DNA from: an uncultured Flavobacterium sp.
Lineage (GTDB): Bacteria; Bacteroidota; Bacteroidia; Flavobacteriales; Flavobacteriaceae
NCBI RefSeq assembly: GCF_946220915.1
Contig: NZ_CAMIHH010000150.1
Span: forward strand, 1-5,522
Length of the DNA: 5,522 nt
Reading direction: 5' to 3'
Both the position numbers and the translations under genes were made by a program. How positions within the stretch are numbered: position 1 is the first letter of the stretch; the number at the start of each line of letters is the position of its first letter. The notes beneath the pieces are model-generated. The model searched no databases and was not told the DNA's origin. It saw nothing but the letters and a program-made list of their open reading frames with translations. Shown piece by piece: positions 1-5,522 of the stretch.

Positions 1-273
1 ATCGCTCGCGGTGCAATTTATTCAGTGGGAAATGGAAATGACTATGTTGGACCATGCATAAATGTTTCAGCTAGATTACAAAAATTGAGCTCTCTATCGT
101 TTTGTTTTTCTAGACGCGGGTTAAATCCTGAAGTTAATCAATATTTTAAAGAAGACTTTATAGTTAAGAAAACTAATATACGGGGAATTGGGTCAGATGA
201 GTTAGTATGTCTATTAAAAGACGAGTATAATAGCCTAACAAAAGAAGAAAAGGATACTTTTTTTGACATCTAA
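1..273 (+). CDS. C-terminal part of a class III nucleotide (adenylate-type) cyclase domain protein, 5' end outside window
   Basis: The frame is open from base 1, so this is the 3' end of a longer gene; a GTG at 25 is not a credible start because homology-like sequence begins before it. Counting base 1 as residue 1, the fragment has an IARG opening, then D14-Y-V-G and N21-V-S-A-R25-L. This matches the second half of a class III cyclase catalytic domain, where an Asp of a D-x-W/x-G motif selects adenine and an Asn and Arg in N-x-x-x-R stabilise the transition state. The D-to-N spacing of 7 and N-to-R spacing of 4 fit the family. A later K-x-x-x-I-R-G-I segment (about residues 58-64) resembles the usual domain end. 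The two metal-binding Asp residues would lie upstream of the window, so activity cannot be judged. GC is about 33% by hand count, well below the next gene. The product may make cAMP or belong to a degenerate cyclase-like family. The cyclase fold call is fairly firm; the substrate is inferred. Confidence 0.7.
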   Translation: MARGAIYSVGNGNDYVGPCINVSARLQKLSSLSFCFSRRGLNPEVNQYFKEDFIVKKTNIRGIGSDELVCLLKDEYNSLTKEEKDTFFDI

Positions 274-323
274 ACACACAACTTTCATCGAACTTTATAA
301 CTCCCCATTAACAAAACTTATTC

Positions 324-331
324 TATCTTTG
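324..331 (+). promoter_or_regulatory. Probable -7 element of the ubiE-porT promoter
   Basis: TATCTTTG matches the Bacteroidota -7 consensus TAnnTTTG and ends 17 bases before the ubiE ATG, implying a short 5' leader of about a dozen bases. I find no clear TTG -33 element at the usual spacing, so the call rests on the -7 motif and its position. The rest of the 75-base gap from 274 to 348 is AT-rich with no evident hairpin terminator for the upstream gene. Confidence 0.5.
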
Positions 332-348
332 CGCCGTAAATAAAAGCA

Positions 349-1080
349 ATGTCACAAGAAGTTACGCCATACAAAGATTCGGGACTCGGGAAGAAGGAGC
401 AGGTTGCGCAGATGTTTGACACCATATCGGGCAATTATGACGGACTGAACCGCGTGATTTCCTTTGGCATCGACGTGAAATGGAGAAAGAAAGTCCTAAA
501 GATGGTTAGTGCCAGGAATCCCGAAAGAATACTTGACATTGCCACAGGTACAGGCGACCTTGCCCTACTCATGGCGCAAACCAATGCCAGAGAAATTACC
601 GGTGCTGACATATCCGAAGGGATGCTGGAGGTAGGCCGGAAAAAAGTAACCGAAAAAAACCTTGATGGCAGGATAAAGCTGGTATATGGCGATAGCGAGA
701 ACCTTCCTTTTGCCGACAGCCATTTCGACGCGGTAACCGTTGCCTTTGGCGTACGTAATTTTGAAACGCTCGAAAAAGGCCTTGCCGAAATTTTGCGCGT
801 ACTCAAGCCCGGCGGCATTTTTGTGATACTGGAAACATCAGTACCAACGAAATTCCCCTTTAAGCAGGGCTACAAATTCTACACAAAATTCATACTTCCC
901 GCTATCGGGAGGCTGTTTTCCAAAGACCGTTCGGCGTATGCCTACCTGAGTGAATCGGCCTCAGTTTTCCCACATGGCGAGGCGCTGAACAATATTTTAC
1001 GCAAAGTTGGGTTTATAGAAGTTAAGGATTTGCCACAAACCCTTGGGGTGGCAACAATTTACTCTGCTTCAAAAAAATAA
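349..1080 (+). CDS. ubiE: Demethylmenaquinone C-methyltransferase (UbiE/MenG)
   Basis: This 243-residue SAM-dependent methyltransferase adds the ring methyl group to demethylmenaquinone, the last step of menaquinone synthesis. Bacteroidota generally use menaquinone only, so MenG is the more precise functional name. The length fits the family. Visible motifs are the SAM-binding loop LDIATGTGD (62-70), the motif II acidic residue in GADIS (D87), YGDSENLPF (113-121), GVRNF (134-138), the post-strand LKPGG turn (152-156), and an AYAYLSES stretch near 197-204 typical of UbiE. The ATG at 349 is preferred because conserved sequence starts within about 15 residues, and it follows a -7-like promoter and an A-rich leader with no Shine-Dalgarno. 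Its stop is separated by a single base from the porT ATG, so the two genes are almost certainly cotranscribed and may be translationally coupled. It looks intact, and GC is about half in the stretch I counted. Confidence 0.95.
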   Translation: MSQEVTPYKDSGLGKKEQVAQMFDTISGNYDGLNRVISFGIDVKWRKKVLKMVSARNPERILDIATGTGDLALLMAQTNAREITGADISEGMLEVGRKKVTEKNLDGRIKLVYGDSENLPFADSHFDAVTVAFGVRNFETLEKGLAEILRVLKPGGIFVILETSVPTKFPFKQGYKFYTKFILPAIGRLFSKDRSAYAYLSESASVFPHGEALNNILRKVGFIEVKDLPQTLGVATIYSASKK

Positions 1081-1081
1081 A

Positions 1082-1789
1082 ATGAAGAAACTTTTTGTAT
1101 ATATACTGCTGTTTTCGGGCGTTGTGAGCCATGCCCAGTTTGGCACCAATGTATTTGGCCGTGACCCGATCATCAACCTGGAGAACTTTGACAAGCAGCG
1201 TGTGCACTGGGGCTATTTCCTTGGTTTTAACAGCTACGATTTTAAGTTTGACTACAAGGCCAATCCGGGAATAGATATCGAAGTACAGCGTACTACAGGC
1301 TTTAACGTGGGCTTAGTGGGCAACCTGCGCTTATTTGAATACCTTGACCTGAGGTTTGAGCCGGGACTGTATTACACGCAGCGTAACCTGAAATACCACC
1401 AGGAAGGGCTTGTAGATAATGAAAGGGAGGTTAAATCAACTTATATCCATTTTCCGCTGCTTTTAAAATTTTCTTCTAAAAGGACCGGAAATGTAAGGCC
1501 TTACCTTGTAGGCGGCTTTTCCCGCTCGTGGAACCTTGGCAGTAACGAAGATGCACAGGATGACAATATTACAGGCGGCAACTTCAGGATGAAGACCTGG
1601 ACCAACAACTACGAGCTTGGCGTTGGCGTTGACCTGTATTTTGAATATTTTAAATTTTCACCGTCCATACGCGGAGTCTTCAGCCTTGACGATGAGCTCA
1701 AACGTGATTCCGACCCGGATAGTCCCTATACCGGAAATGTAGCGGCGATGAAAACAAGGGGTATCTTTGTGAATTTCACTTTCCATTAA
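1082..1789 (+). CDS. porT: PorT/SprT, type IX secretion and gliding-associated outer-membrane beta-barrel protein
   Basis: This 235-residue protein resembles PorT of Porphyromonas gingivalis and SprT of Flavobacterium johnsoniae, which are needed for type IX secretion (and for gliding in Flavobacterium). Residues 1-18 form a Sec signal peptide: MKK, a hydrophobic core, then S-H-A with predicted cleavage before Q19. The mature start, with VFGRDPIINLENFDKQR at about 24-40 followed by VHWGYFLGFNSYDFKFDY, is the part I recognise best. The remainder alternates hydrophobic and polar residues with many Tyr, Phe and Gly, as in an eight-stranded OMP_b-brl_2-type barrel, and ends in an aromatic-rich strand (GIFVNFTFH). 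The frame extends upstream to 1043, but ATG 1082 is chosen because it directly begins the signal peptide and lies one base after the ubiE stop, whereas the longer start overlaps ubiE. No other type IX genes are in the window. Family assignment is strong; the specific role within the machine is from the literature. Confidence 0.88.
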   Translation: MKKLFVYILLFSGVVSHAQFGTNVFGRDPIINLENFDKQRVHWGYFLGFNSYDFKFDYKANPGIDIEVQRTTGFNVGLVGNLRLFEYLDLRFEPGLYYTQRNLKYHQEGLVDNEREVKSTYIHFPLLLKFSSKRTGNVRPYLVGGFSRSWNLGSNEDAQDDNITGGNFRMKTWTNNYELGVGVDLYFEYFKFSPSIRGVFSLDDELKRDSDPDSPYTGNVAAMKTRGIFVNFTFH

Positions 1790-1799
1790 TGTTTTTTAC

Positions 1800-1837
1800 C
1801 ACAAGGAACACAAAGTCTTTTCACAAAGGCCACTAAG
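1800..1837. repeat. Imperfect CACAAAG-type direct repeat in a convergent gap
   Basis: Two 16-base units, at 1800-1815 and 1822-1837, start 22 bases apart and match at 12 of 16 positions (CACAAGGAACACAAAG and CACAAAGGCCACTAAG). They lie between the convergent 3' ends of porT and the RNA methyltransferase gene. From memory, ACCACAAAG/CACAAAG-rich intergenic elements of this style recur in Flavobacterium and related genomes, but I cannot confirm copy number here. A short inverted repeat (AAGGC 1826-1830, GCCTT 1840-1844) overlaps the second unit. Confidence 0.5.
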
Positions 1838-1857
1838 CTGCCTTCCAAATTACACTA

Positions 1858-2586
1858 TTACTGATTCCTCCGGAACTCACTCAACGTAATCGCCGCCGCT
1901 GTGGCTACATTGAGGCTTTCGGTTAGCTGCAGGTTACCAAAGCGGGGTATCGCAATTTTATTGGTAACGAGCATTTCTATTTCTGCTGAAATGCCATTGG
2001 CTTCGTTGCCCATCACGATAATTCCATCTTTGGGGAGTGTTTCAGCATAAATATTTTTGCCATCCATGAATGTCCCGAATACAGGCAATTTTGTTAAGTT
2101 CAAATAATCTTCCAGATCCGTATAAATGATATTTACACGGCTAAGTGAACCCATGGTAGCCTGGACCACTTTCGGGTTATAGGCATCCACACAATTTTCG
2201 GAACAAACCAGGTCTGTTATGCCGAACCAGTCGCAAAGCCTGATGATCGTACCAAGATTGCCGGGGTCGCGGATGTCGTCGAGGGCAACGATCAGGCCGC
2301 TATCTGCCACAGGCTTTTCTTCCGGTATTGAAAACAAGGCCAGGCAGGTATTGGGCGTGGTAAGCACGCTTATTTTTATTAGCTCCGTCTCGGTTATCAA
2401 CTCAATTTTACTCTTCGGGATGCCTTTAAAAATATCTTCTGTCGTAAACAGTTGCTGCAATTCAAAATTGGAATTCAGCAATTCCTGTACTACCTTTATG
2501 CCTTCGGCAAAGAACAATTTGTGCAGCTTCCTGTATTTTTTTTGCTGTAAGCCCGTTATTATTTTAATTTGGTTTTTGCTAACCAT
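1858..2586 (-). CDS. SpoU/TrmH-family RNA 2'-O-ribose methyltransferase
   Basis: This 242-residue SPOUT-class methyltransferase transfers a methyl group from SAM to the ribose 2'-OH of rRNA or tRNA. The N-terminal 90 or so residues fit the small substrate-binding domain of this family (K-K-x-R-x-x-x-x-F-x-x-E-G-x-K at about 16-31). The C-terminal domain has the three SpoU motifs: motif 1 at 103-116 (DDIRDPGNLGTIIR, with N110 and R116), motif 2 at 193-200 (GNEANGIS, E195) and motif 3 at 221-230 (LTESLNVATA, S224 and N226), which form the trefoil-knot SAM site. All key residues are present. The RNA target cannot be read from sequence; the best-fit class is 23S rRNA methyltransferases of the RlmB/TsnR type, so no symbol is given. 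It converges with porT and diverges from tamL, with 39 bases between the two start codons. A weak -7-like TACATTTT lies on the minus strand at 2596-2589, very close to its ATG, so a leaderless or near-leaderless transcript is possible. Confidence 0.9.
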   Translation of the reverse strand: MVSKNQIKIITGLQQKKYRKLHKLFFAEGIKVVQELLNSNFELQQLFTTEDIFKGIPKSKIELITETELIKISVLTTPNTCLALFSIPEEKPVADSGLIVALDDIRDPGNLGTIIRLCDWFGITDLVCSENCVDAYNPKVVQATMGSLSRVNIIYTDLEDYLNLTKLPVFGTFMDGKNIYAETLPKDGIIVMGNEANGISAEIEMLVTNKIAIPRFGNLQLTESLNVATAAAITLSEFRRNQ

Positions 2587-2602
2587 AAAAAATGTATTTT
2601 TG
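2576..2602 (+). promoter_or_regulatory. Probable tamL promoter in the divergent gap
   Basis: TATTTTTG at 2595-2602 matches the Bacteroidota -7 consensus TAnnTTTG, with a TTG at 2576-2578 as a possible -33 element across 16 bases, slightly shorter than usual. It ends 23 bases before the TTG at 2626, placing transcription start near 2607-2610. The upstream element falls inside the first codons of the divergent RNA methyltransferase gene. This position argues against any tamL start upstream of about 2607. Confidence 0.45.
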
Positions 2603-2625
2603 AATTACTATTTGCCGCAGCAGCC

Positions 2626-5205
2626 TTGAGAAATATAACAACAAAAATAGCACTAATTATCTTATCGGGTTGGTTTTTGTATTCCTGCTCACTGGTAAAA
2701 AATGTTCCTGAGAACAAGCATCTTTTGATAAAAAACGATGTAAAGGTAAACGGCGAAGAAAAAAACGACGATGACCATAAAGCGCAGCTCTACCAGCTGC
2801 CCAATACCGATGTGCTGGGCTGGCACATAAGGCTGAACATTTATAACCTTGCCAATAAGGATGCCGATTCCTCTTACCAGGCATGGCTGCAAAAAAACCC
2901 AGGGTGGCATAATTTCCTGACCAAAACACTTTCGGAGAAACAGGTACAGCGGCTGGGCAATTCATTTTTTGTTTCGGGCTTCAGCAACTTTGCCAAAAAA
3001 ACCGGCGAACCGCCTGTTATAGTTGACCTTAACCGGGTTAAAAAATCGCGTAACCGGCTCTTTGCCTACTACTACAAGAAAGGCTACTTCAGGTCGAAAG
3101 TAAGTTTTACAATAGATACGCTCGAAAACAGGAAAGCGCAGGTTAATTACAGCGTGGAGACCGGCAAGCCCTATATGTTAGACTCCATAGCCACATTTAT
3201 CGAGACACCGGCACTGAATAACCTTTATGAAGAAACACGCGGCGAGTCGCACATAAAGAAGGGCGACCAATATGCCGAATCCAACTTTACCGCAGAAAGG
3301 GAGCGCATTACCAGTTATTTTCGTAATCGCGGGGCTTACAATTTTCAACAGAATAATATATCGTATGTGCTCGATACTGTTGGCAATAATTACAAGACCA
3401 ACGTAGACCTCATCATTGATAACGAAACTGTGCGACGCGGCGACTCTACTTTTGTAAGGCCATTTAAACTGTACAAAATAAGCCGTGTAAACATATATAC
3501 TACAAATCCTACAGGAGCCAGCCAGGCCGTTGACAGCGTAAGCTACAACGGCTTTAACCTATACAGTACCGGCAAGCTGAACTACCGGCCAAAAGCGCTG
3601 ACTGATGCTGTTTTCATAACACCCGGAAGCACGTTTGCCGATTACCGAAGGGTGCTGACTTCACGCTACCTTACTAACCTCAGGGTTTTTAACTATCCGG
3701 CAATACAGTACATAGAAGATCCTGCGGATTCTACAGGTTCTTCGCTGATCACCAACATTTACCTCAACCCCAGGAAAAAATTCCGCTTTACGCCCAGCGC
3801 CGATTTTACACATTCCAATATCCAGGATTTTGGTATCCAGGGGAGTCTCGGGGTAACCATCCGGAACATTTTTAAGGGTGCCGAGATATTAGAGTTTACA
3901 ACAAGGGGCAATATCGGTTCGTCACGCGACCAGGCGATACAGGACAGGTCATTTTTTAACATTCTTGAGTACGGAGCTGATGTAAAGCTTACTTTTCCCC
4001 GCATCTTCTTCCCGTTTAATACAGAAAAGATCATCCCCAAGGAGATGATCCCTTCTACACTAATGAGTTTTGGAATCAGCAGGCAGCGCAACATAGGGCT
4101 TGACAAAGAAAACTTTACAGGCGTGCTCACCTACAACTGGAACCCTAAGCGTACCGACAAATGGCGGACACGCTCTGCAAAACTAGACCTGTTCAACATT
4201 CAGTATATCCGGAATGTAAATGCTGAAAACTATTTTAATGTATACCGGTCATCTTATAACAGGCTGAACGATTATGCCCGTGAATATGCCACGACTATAT
4301 CTCCTGATTATTTTAAGGACACTACTGCAGAAAACCCTGAACTGAAGATTGAAGACGGTACAAACGGCTTTATAAACGATGTGCAGAGCGGAGCCGTACC
4401 TGTTGCCGATGATGATCGCAGGAACATTAACCGCATTGAGGAAAGGCGCGAAAGGCTTACTGAGAACAACCTTATTTTTTCAACAAATTTCACATATACC
4501 ACAAGCACCAAAAAAGACCTTACTGACAATACTTTTTTCATATTCAAGACCAAGGCGGAAAGCGCCGGTGGCCTGCTTTCGCTTATAGCTCCGCTGATGT
4601 CGGAAAATAAAGACGTACCTGTGGGCAGCAGGACGGTTTTTGACGTGCAATACTCTCAATACATAAAAGGAGAACTTGATTTCATAAAGCACTTCGACCT
4701 TCGCCGGGGAAAAGTGCTTGCCATGCGCGCCTTTTTTGGCCTGGCGGTACCATATGGCAACTCTACTTCCATACCTTTTGCCCGAAGCTACTTTGCCGGC
4801 GGATCCAACGATAACCGTGCCTGGCAGTCCTACAGCCTTGGACCTGGGCGAAGCGGCGGGCTTAATGATTTTAATGAGGCCAACCTTAAAATGGCTTACA
4901 GTGCAGAATTCAGGTTCAATATTTTCGGAAAGCTTAACGGGGCGGTTTTTGGCGATGTAGGCAACATCTGGAACATCTGGGACCAGGAAACCGATTCAGA
5001 CCTGACTTTTAACGGGCTTAAGTCTTTTGAAGACCTTGCATTGGGCACAGGCATGGGATTCCGGTATGATTTTAATTTCTTCGTGCTTCGTTTCGATGTG
5101 GGCTTCAAGACCTACAATCCTGGAAAACCAGAAGGCGAACGCTGGTTTAGAGAATATAACTTTAGCAAAAGCGTATTTAATGTGGGTATAAATTATCCTT
5201 TTTAA
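2626..5205 (+). CDS. tamL: TamL-like BamA/TamA-family outer-membrane lipoprotein (Omp85 superfamily)
   Basis: This protein of about 859 residues is an Omp85 assembly factor expected in the outer membrane, where TamA-type proteins work with TamB in outer-membrane biogenesis. From TTG 2626, residues 1-20 are a signal peptide and L18-Y-S-C21 is a lipobox, so C21 should be lipidated; this lipoprotein form is the hallmark of Bacteroidota TamL. The residues after C21 (S-L-V-K-N) lack the acidic surface-export signal. POTRA-like segments follow, including about 136-190 (N-R-x-x-K-S-R-N-R then YYYKKGYF), 200-270 (SNFTAERERITSYFRNRGAY) and 290-380. The barrel runs from about 386 to the C-terminal Phe (INYPF). 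R731 in GGSNDNRAW is the likely counterpart of the loop-6 VRGF/Y arginine. A charged, probably extracellular loop lies near 555-620. No ATG or GTG occurs in frame upstream; a TTG at 2569 is rejected because it overlaps the neighbour, sits before the promoter and buries the signal peptide. The gene ends with TAA TAG. No tamB is seen in the window. Confidence 0.88.
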   Translation: MRNITTKIALIILSGWFLYSCSLVKNVPENKHLLIKNDVKVNGEEKNDDDHKAQLYQLPNTDVLGWHIRLNIYNLANKDADSSYQAWLQKNPGWHNFLTKTLSEKQVQRLGNSFFVSGFSNFAKKTGEPPVIVDLNRVKKSRNRLFAYYYKKGYFRSKVSFTIDTLENRKAQVNYSVETGKPYMLDSIATFIETPALNNLYEETRGESHIKKGDQYAESNFTAERERITSYFRNRGAYNFQQNNISYVLDTVGNNYKTNVDLIIDNETVRRGDSTFVRPFKLYKISRVNIYTTNPTGASQAVDSVSYNGFNLYSTGKLNYRPKALTDAVFITPGSTFADYRRVLTSRYLTNLRVFNYPAIQYIEDPADSTGSSLITNIYLNPRKKFRFTPSADFTHSNIQDFGIQGSLGVTIRNIFKGAEILEFTTRGNIGSSRDQAIQDRSFFNILEYGADVKLTFPRIFFPFNTEKIIPKEMIPSTLMSFGISRQRNIGLDKENFTGVLTYNWNPKRTDKWRTRSAKLDLFNIQYIRNVNAENYFNVYRSSYNRLNDYAREYATTISPDYFKDTTAENPELKIEDGTNGFINDVQSGAVPVADDDRRNINRIEERRERLTENNLIFSTNFTYTTSTKKDLTDNTFFIFKTKAESAGGLLSLIAPLMSENKDVPVGSRTVFDVQYSQYIKGELDFIKHFDLRRGKVLAMRAFFGLAVPYGNSTSIPFARSYFAGGSNDNRAWQSYSLGPGRSGGLNDFNEANLKMAYSAEFRFNIFGKLNGAVFGDVGNIWNIWDQETDSDLTFNGLKSFEDLALGTGMGFRYDFNFFVLRFDVGFKTYNPGKPEGERWFREYNFSKSVFNVGINYPF

Positions 5206-5268
5206 TAGAGATTGCTCATTTATTATATGATTATTTTTAATCCTAAACAATAACAGTAACTTTTATAT

Positions 5269-5276
5269 TACATTTG
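5269..5276 (+). promoter_or_regulatory. Probable -7 element before the broken toxin gene
   Basis: TACATTTG matches TAnnTTTG exactly and ends four bases before the ATG at 5281, so any transcript would be leaderless or nearly so. No convincing TTG -33 element is present upstream. The remaining 5206-5268 stretch is AT-rich, and I see no clear hairpin terminator for tamL in it. Confidence 0.4.
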
Positions 5277-5280
5277 CATT

Positions 5281-5522
5281 ATGAGGGTAAGAGAGGTTAT
5301 TGCATTTAGGCATTACTTTGAGGAATTTCTTCTAATACAGCCAAAAAAAGTTCAGGATAAATTTTCAAGATCATTGAAGCGATTGAAACACTTGAGAGAG
5401 TGCCATCCAATTACCTGAAATCCATTGTTGGCATCACACAGGACTTTTTGAGGCAAGAATAGCTCTAGGGTCAAATATTTGGCGTGTATTCTGTTTTTTC
5501 GATGAAGACAAATTGGTAATCC
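5281..5522 (+). pseudogene. Broken RelE/HigB-like (phage Gp49-like) toxin gene, runs past window end
   Basis: The intact relatives are toxins of type II toxin-antitoxin pairs, ribosome-associated mRNA interferases of the RelE/HigB superfamily of about 110 residues, normally followed by an XRE-type helix-turn-helix antitoxin. Here the ATG frame gives MRVREVIAFRHYFEEF through QPKKVQDK (to about 5361) and then runs to a premature TGA at 5416-5418. Family-like sequence resumes in the -1 frame from 5361 (IFKIIEAIETLERVPSNYLK), which itself meets TAG at 5460-5462. It then resumes again in the next -1 frame from 5441 (GLFEARIALGSNIWRVFCFF and on to the window edge). The three pieces join in family order, including the L-G-S-N-I-W-R-V-F-C-F-F core. 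Two separate one-base losses, in A/T-rich sequence near 5356-5366 and around 5436-5449, explain it. GC is about 35% in the first 60 bases. Either real decay or sequencing error is possible. The antitoxin, if any, lies beyond the window. Confidence 0.75.

Noticed and set aside
435..818. Long minus-strand open frame within ubiE
   Set aside because: It is antisense to a clearly conserved gene, low in recognisable features, and explained by codon bias of the sense strand.
1043..1081. Longer porT start overlapping ubiE
   Set aside because: The added residues precede a complete signal peptide and overlap the end of ubiE in another frame; ATG 1082 fits better.
1826..1844. Inverted repeat AAGGC/GCCTT with a 9-base loop as a bidirectional terminator
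   Set aside because: The stem is only 5 pairs and no T-run follows on either strand, so a factor-independent terminator is not supported.
2569..2625. Upstream TTG start for tamL
   Set aside because: It overlaps the divergent gene, precedes the likely promoter -7 element and would bury the lipoprotein signal behind 19 unlikely residues.
2657..2965. Minus-strand open frames within the 5' part of tamL
   Set aside because: They are antisense to the TamL N-terminal region and show no domain-like sequence.
5356..5366. Programmed -1 frameshifting in the toxin gene
   Set aside because: The A/T stretch does not form a standard X-XXY-YYZ slippery site in frame, no stimulatory hairpin is evident, and a second frameshift is needed downstream; decay or error is simpler.
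5281..5418. Intact 45-residue small protein
   Set aside because: The last residues after about 27 lose the toxin family pattern, which continues in another frame, so it reads as a frameshifted fragment and not a separate small gene.

Overview
The window looks like chromosomal DNA of a Bacteroidota member, most likely a Flavobacteriaceae (Flavobacterium-like) species. The evidence is a recognisable PorT/SprT gene (type IX secretion and gliding), a lipoprotein-type Omp85 protein of the TamL kind, TAnnTTTG-type -7 promoter elements before several genes, and no Shine-Dalgarno sequences before the starts. This is recognition from sequence, not a database search.

Layout: (1) Bases 1-273 are the 3' end of an AT-rich gene that resembles a class III nucleotide cyclase catalytic domain; its start lies outside the window. 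(2) Bases 349-1789 are a tight two-gene unit, ubiE/menG (menaquinone C-methyltransferase) followed one base later by porT. (3) A 68-base convergent gap holds a small CACAAAG-type imperfect repeat. (4) Bases 1858-2586 on the minus strand are a SpoU/TrmH-family RNA 2'-O-methyltransferase. (5) Reading away from it, after a 39-base divergent promoter region, is a large tamL-like gene (2626-5205) that appears to start at TTG and encodes an outer-membrane lipoprotein beta-barrel of the BamA/TamA superfamily. (6) After tamL, 5281 to the window end is a RelE/HigB-like (phage Gp49-like) toxin reading frame broken by two -1 frameshifts, so probably a toxin-antitoxin remnant.

The middle is conserved housekeeping and envelope DNA at about 50% GC where I sampled it. 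It covers respiratory quinone synthesis, the secretion machinery, RNA modification and outer-membrane assembly. porT and tamL both act at the outer membrane but are on separate transcription units. Both ends are AT-rich (about 33-35% GC by hand count) and carry accessory-type genes. I see no convincing new multi-gene system. The points most worth following up are the catalytic residues in the cyclase fragment, the doubly frameshifted toxin, and the TTG start with its overlapping divergent promoters at tamL.
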